Origin: Craterostigma plantagineum
Taxonomy: Eukaryota > Streptophyta > Magnoliopsida > Lamiales > Linderniaceae
Direction: 5' to 3'
DNA: 64,000 nt
Assembly: GCA_027422505.1 (NCBI GenBank)
Contig: JAPQWV010000305.1
Coordinates: 248,001 to 312,000, forward strand
Shown here: positions 47,301 to 60,069 of the stretch, in pieces
How the letters are laid out: every line of letters begins with the position of its first letter
How positions within the stretch are numbered: the stretch's first letter is position 1
The notes under the pieces: model-generated
Database searches by the model: none
Told to the model about the DNA's origin: nothing
What the model saw: only the letters and a program-made list of their open reading frames with translations
Translations under genes and position numbers: made by a program

Positions 47301-49390
47301 TTTTGTAGGATAATGTTGCAGATCTTGTTAGGGTTGGGGGTATTCAGAAACTTCAAGATGGAAAGTTCATCGTCCAGGTTGGATCTTGATTTTTGGCCCA
47401 AGCAATTATCTAGTTCAGGAATAACTTACAACATTGATCAAGTGTTTCTATGTCTTGTTAAAAGTTATCTTGTCCATTTTGCAGCACACTAGGGATTGTG
47501 TAGCCAAAACTCTAAAAAGACTTGAAGAGAAGATCCATGGACGCGTGAGTTTTTTCTCATATTTGAAAGACTCTGCGTTTTCATTGTTCTGTTTATCTTT
47601 CTCTCAAGTAATGAAATAAACACGTTTGATGGAATTGTTAATTAGAATGATGTATTCCCTTGGTTTTACATTTTGATATGTTAGGAAATCATCAATTTGT
47701 ATTCTTTTTAGTTTCATATGTTGAGTCATTTCTTTCACGTGGAAGGTGTTGAGCCATCTATTGTATATGATGCGGGTTGGGGAGAAGGTTATTCAAGTTA
47801 GAGTGGCTTTGGCCTTGGCACATCTTTGCTCGCCTGAAGACCAAAAGTCCATTTTTATTGACAGTAATGGTATATGTTCAAATTGTTTGCAATCTGATTA
47901 TTTTAGTATGTCGTTACTCAAAACTATTCGTAGCTCTGTGATTTTTATATCTGCAATTAATTATGTGATTTTGTTTTTGTAGGGCTTGACTTGCTTTTGG
48001 AGCTCTTGGAATTAACCAACTCAAAATACCAAGGAGATAGTGCAGTAGCTCTCTGCAAATTGTCTAGCAAAGCAAGCTCACTTTCATCAATCGATACTGC
48101 TCCTCCTTCCCCGACACCGCAGGTCATGGATTAACCTCTTTAGTTCTTTGTCTGCAATTCCATCTTATGGTGTTTGTGAGAAAATCTTAGTTCATATCTT
48201 ATGATGACTATGTTAGTTCTTACAAAGCTTATGCTGATAGTAATAGTATATTTTTACATATGAAGCATGTGTTGGCTAACTGTGGTGTGATTATGCTACA
48301 GGTATACCTGGGGGAACAATTTGTAAATAATCCTACATTGTCTGATGTGACATTCTTAGTGGAAGGTTAGTATCCTTCTGGGTCTGCCTGATTCTTTCTA
48401 TTGAAATCCATCTTATATAATTATCTAGTGTCATTTATTGACTCTTGTCATCAGGAAAGAGATTTTATGCACACAGAATTTGTTTGCTTGCTTCTTCGGA
48501 TGCATTTAGAGCTATGTTTGATGGTGGTTATCGGGTGAGTAATTCATTGTAATCAATGTATTGATTTACACACGTTTGCCAAATATTTTCATCATAATCA
48601 GCCCGTATAATTGATTGCTTTCATAGGCATAGTACTGACCCGTTGATCTAGTTTGGCGTAGCACATGGATTTACGAGGATGTTAACATCAAAGATTTGAT
48701 AAACGTATTAATTGTTATTCCACATACCTAACTTGTTGTCTTTCCAAAAATTTTTTGAATTGCAGGAAAGAGATGCTAAAGACGTAGAAATTCCCAACAT
48801 CAGATGGGCTGTTTTTGAGTTGATGATGAAGTTCGTAACTTTTTTCAATTGGAAACTCAAATCCCTAAGTTTAAAAATTCGGTTTTTATATGCTAATTTA
48901 TTTGCAGGTATGCATACACGGGATCAGTTGATGTTGACGCAGATATTGCACAAGAACTCCTTAGAGCTGCTGATCAGTATCTCTTGGAAGGTCTCAAGCG
49001 CCAGTGTGAATATGCCATTGCAAAGGTGTACAGTCAAGCCACTATAAGATTAGAATTTTATATTGGGCATCTCATAATTTATTCTTGCGTATGTTTAGGA
49101 TATATCGGTTGACAATGTGTCTCTCATGTTTGAACTGTCTGAGGCATTCAATGCCTCATCTCTGAAGCATTCTTGCGTCTTGTTCATCCTCGAAAATCAC
49201 TCCAAATTATGTGTCATGCCACGGTATGCAATGCTTAAAACTACAATTTCACAACAGATTTCGTTGTGCTCTGTCGATAATTGAGATCAAATGCAGGTAC
49301 GGTGAGCTGATTCAAAGGATTTTGCCCGAGGCTCGTAATTATTTCGTTAGCTTGCTGACTAGTCCGAACTGCGTTGAAGTGAGAGGGTAA
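44398..49390 (+). CDS. ARM-repeat and BTB protein (ARIA/ABAP1-like)
   Basis: Nineteen exons, all phases closing, 2172 bases, 723 residues: 44398-44695, 45123-45280, 45765-45937, 46014-46134, 46211-46285, 46393-46487, 46685-46760, 46854-46961, 47080-47208, 47309-47377, 47485-47544, 47746-47869, 47983-48122, 48302-48365, 48455-48534, 48766-48830, 48908-49025, 49099-49223, 49297-49390. A basic N-terminus (RRSLKKRKLEE) looks like a nuclear signal. Armadillo repeats fill about residues 100-530 (AGALPHLVDLLKR, GIPPLVELLQFPDAKVQRAA, GAVPPLIKMLQSPDAQLREM). A BTB domain starts near residue 543 (NPTLSDVTFLVEGKRFYAH, ASSDAFRAMF). This architecture is that of Arabidopsis ARIA (binds ABF2 in ABA signalling) and ABAP1 (limits DNA replication licensing); which orthologue is meant cannot be settled here. 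BTB proteins commonly serve as CUL3 adaptors. Intron 1 holds a (CT)n tract near 44850. Confidence 0.93.
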
Positions 49391-49910
49391 GGTAAGGCGA
49401 TTGCTGACTACTGATCTTTGATTGACTTAATTCATGCAAGGAATTGTACAGAACTGATAGATAACTGAACTGCCGATGAAGAGCCAAAAGCTGAGATTTT
49501 TCGGTTGACTACTTAACTGACGTGACAGCATTTACGGTTTTCCCCTTTATCAGATGAGAATCCTTTTCTTTTTTAAGTCTGCTGCTGATGCTGCTATTGC
49601 TATTGTGTTGTTGCTCTTGGTGTGATGACCTTATACTGTTACTGGCGTTGTCTTACATGAGAAAACTCAAGTATCATTTCTGTTTCTGCTAAGAAGATTT
49701 GCATTATGTTCTGTGTCCTTCGTCTAATTTAGGGACTGTTCTTGATACATCTTTGGGATAGCATTATAGGGTTTTGATCAAATATGGCTCTTTTTTGAAA
49801 GTTTGTTGTTCTGATAGGAAGTCTACAGTCGGACAATATGGAGATACTTCATAAAAGGAAATGGAAGAAAAACCTCACAAAACTTGGTTTGTAGTAAACC
49901 TTCTTAGCTA
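49391..49910. other. 3' flank of the ARM-BTB gene
   Basis: Non-coding; T-rich sequence compatible with a 3' UTR and terminator region for the first 300 bases. No other feature seen. Confidence 0.4.
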
Positions 49911-50449
49911 AGATTATGTTTATCAATGACCCGGACAACCGGTTGTACAATATAATTAAATAAAATAAATCAAACAAGTAAATATTTTTCACAACCTCCC
50001 ACAACCCGGTTGGTGGACCAACCGGTTGTGCACAATTTTTAAAATTGTTTTTGTGGATTTTATTGATTTTTAATTATCTATTAAAATTTTATTTTAATTT
50101 TTACCAAAATGTATGATCTTTTTTTTCTCTACAAATAGAGATCAATATTGCTACATTTGAGTTACAATTTCAAATTATCTATTTCTCTATTACATTCTAT
50201 AATCTATCATAATCCATATTATTTTTCTATCTTCAATGACCAAAGTATCTAAATTTTGTATCATATAATGTAATCTATTTTCAAACACTCAGATACTACA
50301 AAAAATGATTATAAAATATAAATATTATAGGTTGTGCTGGGTTGTTGATAAAGTATAAAAATTGTTGAGGTGTAGGTGTGAATGTGGAAGATAGAGAAAT
50401 TAATTTTATTCTGATGACCGGTTGTGAAGGTCATGGATAAACATAATCT
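49911..50449. mobile_element. MITE with AGATTATGTTTATC ends
   Basis: The left end AGATTATGTTTATCAATGACC and the complementary right end (ggtcatggataaacataatct) form about 21-bp inverted repeats with one mismatch, followed on both sides by ccggttgt motifs. A possible TA flank is present on each side. Superfamily not assigned. Confidence 0.65.
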
Positions 50450-50504
50450 AAGTAAACGCGGAGTCGACGTAATAGCCTTCAAACGTACAAAAATCAGGTG
50501 ATCC

Positions 50505-51125
50505 AAGGGGTGAGCAAAATCGGATATCCGGGTTTTCGGATATCCGGATTTTCGGATATCGAAAAATGATATCCGTATCCGGTCTAGTTTTTCGGATATC
50601 CGCTTTATTCGGATATTTTAACCGGATATTCGCATCCGGTATTCAAATTTATTTTTCTTATATTTTTTGTTATTTTCTTGAAATCTTTTTCTTTCATATC
50701 AACATAAAAAGATATTTTTTCATATAAGAATTTGTACACATAGTAATTCACACAATATGTGAATTTATAATTCAAAATTACATAATAAAAAATAAACTCA
50801 GTATAACAAATTTACATTATTTTTTAACTTGCATCTCGATGTGTTTATGTTTTTTTTTTTATTTCAACCACTAACAAAGTTTTTTGCAATAATAAAATAA
50901 ATAATCTAAATTTAAGTATTCTACTTTGAGGATTTTAAATATAAAATCGAATACTGGATATTCGGATTTTAGATAAACCACTATCCGTATTCGGTCCGGT
51001 TTATTTTAAAATAAATCTGATCGGATATCTGATCCGGTTTTCAAAATTGATATCCTATTTTTTTGGGTTTTCAAAACCGGATACTGGATCGGAATCCGGT
51101 TTTCGGATATTTTTGCTCGGCCCTT
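50505..51125. mobile_element. hAT-like MITE, 621 bp
   Basis: Ends AAGGGGTGAGCAAAATCGG and tttttgctcggccctt are imperfect inverted repeats. Subterminal ATATCCGG/CCGGATAT repeats are shared with the element at 16384. No target duplication visible. Confidence 0.6.
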
Positions 51126-51674
51126 CCACACTATGTCAGGCAGTTTGATAGTCAAAGGCTCGAACATGAGACATCTCCTCCAAAGATTTTGAGTGCCTCA
51201 ACCTGAAAATTAAAAACCTCGCAAATTAAATATAATATGATATATATCACATTTGAGTGCCTCCAAAAACATGTGATTTCAAATTCGAGAATTCGTTACA
51301 CATCTCATTCCACAATTGTTTATGACTCGGTTATTCTTTTGTTTTTCTTTTATTGCAGAACTGGCACCGAAATCCATTATTACAAATGCAATGCCCGGTG
51401 ACGGATCCCACCAATGAAGTCGACCTATTTTTTTTTTTTTTTTAAGAAAATATTTTTTCCCGTCATTTATCATTAAATATTTTGTTTAAAAAAAAAAAAA
51501 AAAAAACTAGATGTAATCAGAACGTTGAGCCGCCGCCTCTATACAAAAAAGAACTTGCATACTATTATTATTACAACCTAACTGCTCCACCATAAAACTC
51601 AAAGTAGCCGTTGCAAACTCATTCTTCTTCTTCTTCTCACTCTCTCTCTCTCTCCACATTGAAGAAGAGCTCTA
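51126..51674 (+). promoter_or_regulatory. Upstream region of the coiled-coil gene
   Basis: Contains a T16 tract at about 51428 and an A19 tract at about 51488, and a (CT)n leader at 51620-51655 just before the start codon. No clear TATA box. Confidence 0.4.
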
Positions 51675-53091
51675 ATGGCAGTAGCTTCACATGAATCTCC
51701 ATCCCCCGCTTCTCAAAACAAGGTACTCATTTAACTCCTCTCCTCACTTAAAACACGAAATCACCATAGTACTATTTATCGTCGACATCCAATTCAAAAT
51801 TCTACAAAATTAAAATCAATTGGATCTAAAAAAACAGAGCCTTACGGGCGCCACGTCATCGTCTTCCCCGACGATGCTCAGCCCATCTCCAGACAGGCGC
51901 TATTGGAGCACTCTTCGCAGCAGAGTGGACGCACTCTTAGAGAATAAAAAGCCGCTCGAATCTTCTCAAACGGTGAGCTAATTTTGATTTGCTAATTGCT
52001 TTTTTTTTTTTCCCTTGGAGCTAATTGATCATTTTCGTGCCCAGCTTGATGGTGAAGAAGATGGGTCGACGAAGGGATTGAAAGAGGACACAGTGCTTCT
52101 CCTCAGAGGGTTTGATTCTATGGCTCAGACACTTTCCCACCTTTCTAAGAGCCTTAAGACTGCCGTCGAGGTTGTAAAAAACACATCTTCCTTCAGTTTA
52201 CATAGAAAGAAGAGGTTTCGGTTAATACTGAGTCTTGTATGTTGTTTCTTTCTTACTCAGGGAGCTGGAGAACTATCGAAATCGCCCGGTTTGTCTGAAA
52301 TGTTTCACGCAAATCTCGACAAGGATGGTGATAAAAATGAGGGAAGTGAAGATGCTAACGTTGAACAGGCCGAAGAAATAGACAAGAAAGGGAAGAAGAA
52401 GAGGAAGTTAGACGAACACAATGCAGATACAGAGAAAGGGAAGATGATGGGCACAGAAGAAGCAGAGAAAATGAAGAAAGCTAGAAACGTAAGCTCCCAT
52501 GTTATAGATGTGGTTTATGTAGGAAAATTTCGTGTCCTTTTAACTTTTCCTTTTCTCTCTATAAAGCTGGCGATCTCCATGGCAAAAAGGGCTATTACCA
52601 TGGCGAGGGAACTGAAGTCTATTAGATCAGATCTCAGCTTCATGCAAGAAAGGTGCAATCTTTTAGAAGAAGAAAACAAAAAACTACGAAACGATGGATT
52701 AACAGACGAAGACGACTTGGTAAGGACGTATACGTGAAACTGAAATTTGTGCTGAGAATTGTAAGAAAAATGGAAACTTTTTTTTGTGAAGGTGAGGCTT
52801 CAATTGGAGGCCCTTTTAGCAGAAAAGTCTCGCCTTGCGAATGAGAATGCAAACTTAAAGAGAGAGAATCAATGCCTTCACCAGCTAGTGGAGTACCATC
52901 AGCTGACGTCACAAGATTTATCTTCATCTTATGAGAACTTAATCAGAGGAATGGGCTTAGATTTGGACTTCTCTTCTCCCCAAGAAAATGCTGCTGATGA
53001 TGACGATGATAGGAATGATAACTTGAATATTATGGGGTTCTCTAAATCGTTGGATGAATGCTTCGACGAAGAAAAAGATGACGAAGAGTAG
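51675..53091 (+). CDS. Coiled-coil protein of unknown function
   Basis: Six exons, 51675-51722, 51838-51972, 52045-52170, 52261-52488, 52567-52719 and 52792-53091; 990 bases, 329 residues, every junction in phase. The start is the first ATG after a CT-rich leader. The N-terminus is Ser/Pro-rich ([17 protein letters not shown]), then comes an amphipathic segment ([20 protein letters not shown]), a highly charged Lys/Glu region ([15 protein letters not shown]) that could be a nuclear signal, and two leucine-heptad coiled coils ([30 protein letters not shown]). The C-terminus is acidic ([16 protein letters not shown]). I do not recognise a catalytic domain. It looks like a conserved plant coiled-coil protein, probably nuclear, but its role is unknown. 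Confidence 0.82.
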
Positions 53092-53400
53092 TTGTTTTTG
53101 AGAGAGGAGAGGACAACTTATATGTTGATTGATTTATTATTCAATTCTTTCTTGCTTTCTTCTTGCAATTCTCTGAATAAAGATTATAATCAAATCTCGA
53201 ACAACAGAGGCCGGAGAATGGAAGATGCAAAACTTTTGTGTTATTCCAAATTATAGATAGTTGTTGAATATTATTCTTCTCAGTCGTGTCTAAGTCAGTA
53301 GTATTTGTTTACTTGGTCTTGTTTGAGTTAGTGGTTTGATCCTAATTATTAGAGCATCTCCAACCCGCATCATGAAAATACAGTTGATTCTGCACAATAT

Positions 53401-54214
53401 TGTTGGGTTTTAAGCCCAATGGGCCTTGGGTCCAAGTGTGGGTAATTGGCCCACTAAGAGAAGAGCTGAAAGATTTGATTAAATCGAGAAGACGTCGGTC
53501 ACCGAAACGAGAAACCGTTGAAAGATTACGAATCTACGTTTCGAGACGAATCTAATGAATATTAATTTGCTCAAAATCGTATACCGGGTGAATGAGAAAT
53601 TAATTAATAAAGCCAGCAAAAAAAAACGAAAAAAAAATGATGACGCGGCGGCCGATGACGTGTCACTGACACGCGGACTGACGTGGATTGACGTGGCGCT
53701 GATCTGGCGCTGACTGGGCATGCTGATGTGGCTGTTTGAAGGGGTATTGGGTATCAGTCCGAAAGTTGTGACTATTCTCAGATTGACCCATGGGCAAAAG
53801 TTGTGTCTATTTGCAAATTCGGTCCAGTCAATGGAGGTCAATTGAAAAGTCCTCACTTTTCGCAAATTGACCCATGCAGCTTTTCAGACACTATAAATAG
53901 GTCCCCTGACAGAATAGAAATTCATTCAATTCACTCCCAGCACTTTAGAAATAGTTGACGTAATAAAAAAGCAAGAAAGGCTCGAGTCTTTAGTAGATTC
54001 GCCCGATAATTTCGATACGGTGTGCGACGTTTCGAAATTCTTGAAGTCGTTGTATCTTCGGGACGTATTGCGACAACCCGAGGCACTGAAATACGGGGCA
54101 ATAACGTCTTACGGAAAGCGTACGACGTACGCGCCTCGACTTCGACATAATAAGCCGAAACTCTGTCCGAGTTTTTCGAGCGCCACCGACCGGACGCCAA
54201 CACCGGAACCAACA
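53401..54214 (+). repeat. 5' LTR of copia B (814 bp)
   Basis: Starts TGTTGGGTTTT, ends CCGGAACCAACA. Its U3 has three or more 'ctgacgtgg'-type copies near 53655-53710 and a TATAAATA box at 53892-53899. Confidence 0.95.
53892..53899 (+). promoter_or_regulatory. TATA box of the copia B 5' LTR
   Basis: TATAAATA, about 320 bases from the LTR end; the same box is at 59140-59147 in the 3' LTR. Transcription would start near 53925. Confidence 0.7.
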
Positions 54215-54230
54215 ATCGTAAGACGTTATT
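54100..54230 (+). promoter_or_regulatory. LTR-to-primer-site 14-bp inverted repeat, copia B
   Basis: AATAACGTCTTACG (54100-54113, in the LTR) is perfectly complementary to CGTAAGACGTTATT (54217-54230), which starts two bases after the LTR in the primer-site position; one further G-U pair extends it. The equivalent arms in copia A carry different bases that still pair perfectly. The 3' LTR copy of the arm is at 59359-59372. No tRNA complement beginning TGG is present. Confidence 0.6.
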
Positions 54231-54241
54231 CTGTCTGATCG

Positions 54242-55060
54242 ATGGCGACAATAGCGAATATTCCTACTGCCGTACCGCTGACGGGTAGCAACCATGCCGA
54301 AAGGCCGGCGAAATGCGACGGGGCGGACTTCAAGAGATGGCAACAAAAGATGCTGTTTTATCTCACGACCTTGAACCTGGTGCGCTTTCTGAAAGAGCTC
54401 CCGCCCCAGGTGAATGCCAACGACGCCGCTGACGACGCCACACCCGAAATTGACGAACAACAACAGGGGCGTTGGACGCTTGGAATCATAACGATTTCAT
54501 GTGTCGTAACTATATTTTGAACGTCCTAGACGACTCCCTATACAACGTCTACGTAGTCGCTAAATTGCTAAAGAGTTGTGGGACTCATTGGATAAAAGTA
54601 CAAAACCGATGACGCCGGACTGAAGAAATTCATTGTCGGCAGGTTTCTGGACTATAAGATGACCGACTCCAAACCAGTGTTGGACCAGGTTCGTGATCTG
54701 CAACTGATAATCCACGATATACACGCGGAGAATATGCAGATCAGCGAATCCTTCCAGGTAGCTGCTATAATAGAGAAGCTGCCGCCCCTGTGGAAGGACT
54801 TCAAGAACTACCTCAAGCACAAGCGCAAGGAAATGGGGCTTGAGGACCTGATCGTGAGGCTTCGAATCGAAGAAGATAATCGAATGATCGAGGCCAAGAA
54901 CAAAAGGGGCAGCGTGGAGGTACGTGCGAACCTGGCCGAATCAAGCACCGGCAAAAAGCGCAAGAGGCCTAATACGACGCAACAGAAGCCCAACAAAATA
55001 AGGGGCAACTGCTATAACTGTGACAAACCTGGGCATATGGCCAAGGATTGTCGGCTGAAG
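54242..55060 (+). pseudogene. Copia B gag
   Basis: Starts with ATG at 54242 (MATIANIPTAV), 27 bases after the LTR. The UBN2-type capsid region (FKRWQQKML) breaks at the CAACAACAGG stretch near 54462 and near 54580. The rest continues through [15 protein letters not shown] to the CCHC knuckle [14 protein letters not shown] at about 55010-55051. Confidence 0.9.
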
Positions 55061-56469
55061 AAAAAGAGCAAAAAGAACCAAGCTCACTTGACCGAGGCAA
55101 AGCCGGGGACAGATCTAACGGAGATGGACCTAGTATACGAGGCCAACATGGTAGACAATCCTAGGTCGTGGTATATCGACTCTGGAGCGACTCGCCACAT
55201 CTGCTCTGATAAGGAGATGTTTTCAACCACATCCCTATCTCAGGCAGGAAGCTGTTTATGGGCAACGCAGCCACCTCTGACATCGTCGGATTAGGGGCGG
55301 GTAGTGCTGAATATGACCTCGGGCAAGGAACTCACTCTTGTGGACGTGCTGCACGTGCCAGACATCCGCAAGAACTTGGTGTCCGGCTCCCTGTTGAGCA
55401 AAGCCGGATTTAGACAGGTGTTTGAAAGTGATAAATATGTACTGACAAAAAACGGTCATTTTGTAGGAAAGGGCTACCTCGAGAAGGGGCTCTTTAAGAT
55501 GAATGTAATGCCTGTAATACGCGAGATTGATCTCGCTAATAATAATAAAGAAAGTTCATCTTACTTGGTTGAGTGTTCCAATTTATGGCATCATAGATTA
55601 GGACATGTGGGTTTAAATAAAATAAAAAAGTTAATAAGTTTAAACCTGCTTCCACAAATGGAAGTCGACTCACAAGAAAAATGTGAAGTCTGTGTCGAGG
55701 TAAAAATGGCTCAGACACCGTTCTTCTCGGTTGAGAGAAGTAGTGCGCCTCTAGAAAATCCATACAGATATATGTGATCTGAAGTTCGTGCAGACTAGGT
55801 GGAAAAAAGTACTTTATTACTTTTATCGATGATTGCACGAGATTTTGCTACGTATATTTGTTAAGTGGCAAGGACGAGGCTCTTGATGCCTTCAAAAGAT
55901 ATTAGAGTGAAGTTGAGAATCAACTAAACTCACGAATAAAAATAATCAAAAGTGATAGAGGAGGAGAATACGTGGCTCCGTTCGAAGAATTTTGCCAAGA
56001 ACACGGCATTATTCATCAAACAACTGCGCCTTATTCACCTCAGTCAAACGGCGTTGCTGAACGCAAAAATAGGTCTCTTAAGGAGATGATGAATGCTATG
56101 CTGATCAGTTCTGGGCAACCTCAGAACTTGTGGGGGGAAGCAATCCTCTCAGCAAATCGCATTCTGAATATGGTGTCACACAAAAAGAAAGAAAAGACTC
56201 CATACGAGCTATGGAAAGGTAGGGCTCCGTCCTACAATTACCTGAAAGTGTGGGGGTGCCTAGCAAAGGTCGAAGTACCTAAACCTAAACAGGTTAAGAT
56301 AGGACCCAAGACTGTTGATTGTATTTTCATCGGATATGCTAATAACAGTAGTGCATATAGGTTTCTAGTGCACAAATCAGAAAACCCTGAAATGAATACA
56401 GGGATGATATTTGAATCGAGGAATGCAGTATTCTTCGAGAATATATTCCCAAATAAGGAAAAGAAATAA
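55061..56469 (+). pseudogene. Copia B protease and integrase
   Basis: Protease motif [12 protein letters not shown] is near 55170-55205. The frame breaks near 55230, 55775 and 55900. The integrase zinc region ([12 protein letters not shown]) and core pieces SPQSNGVAERKN and the C-terminal KVWGCLAKV segment are present. A stop after NKEKK at 56467-56469 separates it from RT. Confidence 0.9.
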
Positions 56470-56499
56470 ATAAGCTATAAGAAGCGAACTTACGATGCC

Positions 56500-58138
56500 G
56501 TGGAGAGTTCACCTCAAGAAAACGAGGAACCACGGCAAAGCAAACGTAAGAGAACGGCCAAATCGTTTGGGCCAGACTTCCTAACATATATGTTAGATGA
56601 TGAACCACGGACTTTGCAAGAGGCATTGTCTAGTCCAGAAGCTCCGTTCTGGAAAGAAGCTGTGAACAGCGAGATTGAGTCCATTAAGCAAAACCACACA
56701 TGGGAGCTGGTAGACCTCCCAAAGGGGTGTAGGCCTTTAGGATGCAAATGGGTCCTTAAAAGGAAGCTTAAGACCGATGGATCAATCGAAAAATATAAAG
56801 CTCGATTAGTAGCTAAAGGGTTTAACCAAAAGGAGGGGTATGATTTCTTCGATACCTACTCACCCGTGACAAGGATTACATCCATACGGGTCTTGATCGC
56901 TATAGCAGCGCTGTATAACCTCGAGATACACCAGATGGACGTCAAAACGGCCTTCCTAAATGGACAACTCGAGGAAGAAATATATATGAGACAGCCCGAA
57001 GGGTTTATTGTACCCGGGCAGGAAAATAAAGTGTGCAGACTCGTGAAGTCACTTTACGGGCTTAAGCAAGCACCGAAACAGTGGCACGAGAAGTTCGACA
57101 TGACGATGTTGTCGAATGGATTTAAGATTAATGAGTGTGATAAATGTGTTTATATAAAAGGCACACCCGATGAGTTTGTGATTGTCTGTCTTTACATAGA
57201 CGACATGTTAATCATGAGAAGCAGTCACAAAATAATCGTGAATACAAAGAATATGCTGAAAAATTATTTCAGTATGAAGGATATGTGTTTGACTGACGTC
57301 ATTTTGGGAATAAATGTCTCTAAGACGTCCGAAGGAATTGTGATTACACAATCTCACTATGTTGAGAGCGTGTTAAAAAGATTTAACGTCTTCGATGATC
57401 CTCCGGCTAAGACACCTTTGGACACTAATGTACACTTAGCGAAAAATAGAGGAGAGCCCGTATCGCAACTCGAATATGCTCGGGTGATTGGTTTACGAGT
57501 AACCCGGGTAGTAGCCACTGGGTAGCACTAAGAAGAGTGCTAAGATATTTGAAGCACATTATTAATCACGACATACTATACTCGAGATATCACGCGGTAC
57601 TAGAAGGGTATTGCGATGCGAATTGGATATCTGATAGTAAAGACTCCAAATCCACGAGTGGTTATATATTTACCATCGGTGGAGGAGCGGTTTCTTGGAA
57701 GTCCTCCAAACAAACGTGCATAGCTCGATCCACAATGGAGTCGGAGTTCATCCCACTAGATAAAGCCGGCGAAGAAGCAGAATGGCTTCGAAATTTTTGG
57801 AGGATATTCCGTGTTGGAATAAACCTGTGCCACCAATTATGATTCACTGCGATAGCATGGCGGCTATCGGCAGGGCACAGAATTGTATGTATAACGGTAA
57901 GTCTCGGCACATTCGTCGGACACATAACACCGTAAGACAGCTTATCTCTAGCGGAATAATTTCCACCGACTATGTAAAGTCAAAGGAAAATATTGCGGAT
58001 CCGCTGACAAAAGGCATAGCTAGAGATCAGTTAGAAAACGCAGTAAGGGGAATGGGACTAAAAATCCACACACCAAAGAACGAAAACAGTGGTAACTCAA
58101 CCTCGATGAGTAGAGATCCCACAAACTTGGTTCAATGA
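56500..58138 (+). pseudogene. Copia B reverse transcriptase and RNase H
   Basis: RT is open from 56500 to about 57490 with KARLVAKGF, QMDVKTAFLNG, YGLKQAPKQWHEKF and YIDDM. At about 57491 roughly 70 bases are missing relative to copia A (the segment beginning [16 protein letters not shown]), which shifts the frame. RNase H follows in pieces ([28 protein letters not shown]) with another break near 57800. Confidence 0.92.
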
Positions 58139-58644
58139 GACAACTAAGCTGTGATTAGTTCAGTAGTATACTTGGAAACTAATAAAGTCCATTCTCGACA
58201 GCTGCCCAAGTAATTTCCCGATGACGTGTGGTTAGGGTAAGCACTTATGCTTTTAATGATGACTATACCAACGTGGTGGAGTATTTCGGGCTACTCCACG
58301 ATTAAGTCCTAATAGTCGGTCACCTATATAAGTGTGAAGTGGGGCCGCTTCAATGGAAAACACTTATGAATCGGAGATATGGTCCACGGCCGAAACGGAC
58401 ACAACGTGAGAATCGAAAAGAGATCAGATTCATCACTATGTGTTTACTGTTGTCTTGGTTTACACAAAAAGCCGCTAGTTCAAGACATCACGTTCACTGA
58501 GCAGCGAGTAAATCCGATAGTATTTCACTAGGGAAGGTTCAAAGCCACAAGCTACCTATCCCGATGCAGTGATGGGTCGTCGGGACTTTCTTGCAAGAGT
58601 CACCATGCATTGCATTTACATTAATTTCCATTCATGTGGGGGAT

Positions 58645-59473
58645 AGTTGGGTTTTAAGCCCAATGGGCCTTGGGTCCAAGTGTGGGTAATTGGCCCACTA
58701 AGAGAAGAGCTGAACGATTTGATTAAATGGAGAAGACGTCGGTCACCGAAACGAGAAACCGTTGAAAGATTACGAATCTACGTTTCGAGACGAATCTAAC
58801 AAATATTAATTTGCTCAAAATCAATACCGTGTGAATGAGAAATTAATTAATAAAGCCAGCCCAAAAAAAAACGAAAAAAAAAAATTGATGACGTCGCGGC
58901 CGATGACGTGTCACTGACACGCGGACTGACGTGGACTGACGTGGCGCTGATCTGGCGCTGACTGGGCATGCTGATGTGGCTGTTTGAAGGGGTATTGGGT
59001 ATCAGTCCGAAAGTTGTGACTATTCTCAGACTGACCCCTGGCCAAAAGTTGTGTCTATTTGCAAATTCGGCCCAGTCAATGGAGGACAACTGAAAAGTCC
59101 TGACTTTTCGCAAATTGACCCATGCAGCTTTTCAGACACTATAAATAGGTCCCCTGGCAGAATAGAAATTCATTCAATTCACTCCCAGCACTTTAGAAAT
59201 AGTTGACATCACATCCCTTAGTAATAAAAAAGCAAGAAAGGCTCGAGCTTTAGTAGATTCGCCCGATAATTTCGATACGGTGTGCGACATTTCGAAATTC
59301 TTGAAGTCGTTGTATCTTCGGACGTATTGCGACAACCCGATGCACTGAAATACGGGGCAATAACGTCTTACGGAAAGCGTACGACGTACGTGCCTCGACT
59401 TCGACATAATAAGCCGAAACTCTGTCCGAGTTTTTCGAGCGCCACCGACCGGACGCCAACACCGGAACCAACA
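58645..59473 (+). repeat. 3' LTR of copia B (829 bp)
   Basis: First base is A where the 5' LTR has T, so the TG end is mutated. It follows the polypurine tract catgtgggggat (58633-58644). Otherwise it is colinear and highly similar to the 5' LTR, with a 14-base extra segment (catcacatccctta) near 59207. Confidence 0.95.
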
Positions 59474-60069
59474 ATTACAGCTGCTATAGTGCTTTTACTC
59501 TAACTCATAAACTCTACTTTATATAATAATTTTCACTCCAACCCATTAACTCTACTACTCTAAAAATCAAATTCATATATTAAACTTTATATTATAATAG
59601 TTTAAAAAAGTCAATAAATTATAATAATTAATATTTACTAAATTATAAACTTAGCATATTATTTAATTATAATTTTATGAAACTAAAACGAAAATATAAA
59701 TAATCATAGGAAATTAATATTATTTTTACTTTTATTATTATAAGAAAATCAAATATGTAAATACAAGTAAATTATTTTTTATTTAAATAAATTATAAATA
59801 AAAAGAAACTATAACACAATTTTTGTGTTGAAAATTGTGTGTACTCTACATCTGGAGTATCTCTGCTAATCAACACAATATTAGTGTCAGATGTAGAGTC
59901 CCATTGGAGTAAATATGGACTTTATTTTTGTATTTTACACAAAAAAGAAGTACCCGTTGGAGATGTTCTTAGCTTAGCCACGTCGTTGAAGATTAAGTCT
60001 AATATAGAGTCGATGTATTCGAGATTTATTAAGTGAGTTAACACGCTCTTTATTCTCCTATATACGTGC

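Larger units (their letters stand above)
53401..59473 (+). mobile_element. Ty1-copia retrotransposon (copia B), 6073 bp
   Basis: Plus-strand element with 5' LTR 53401-54214, internal region 54215-58644 and 3' LTR 58645-59473. Its gag and pol are close relatives of copia A, and the intergenic 3' leader (58141-58644) is also colinear, but its LTRs differ over much of their length. Flanks AATAT and ATTAC match at only 3 of 5 positions, so no clear target duplication remains. Coding regions are broken throughout. Confidence 0.95.
53352..59968. mobile_element. Harbinger/Tourist-type element split by copia B
   Basis: GAGCATCTCCAAC (53352-53364) and GTTGGAGATGTTC (59956-59968) are 13-bp inverted repeats with one mismatch, flanked by TTA on both sides (53349-53351 and 59969-59971). 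The element's own DNA is 53352-53400 plus 59474-59968, about 540 bp; the rest is copia B. The right part has an internal inverted pair, actctacatctg at about 59841 and cagatgtagagt at about 59888. Confidence 0.8.
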
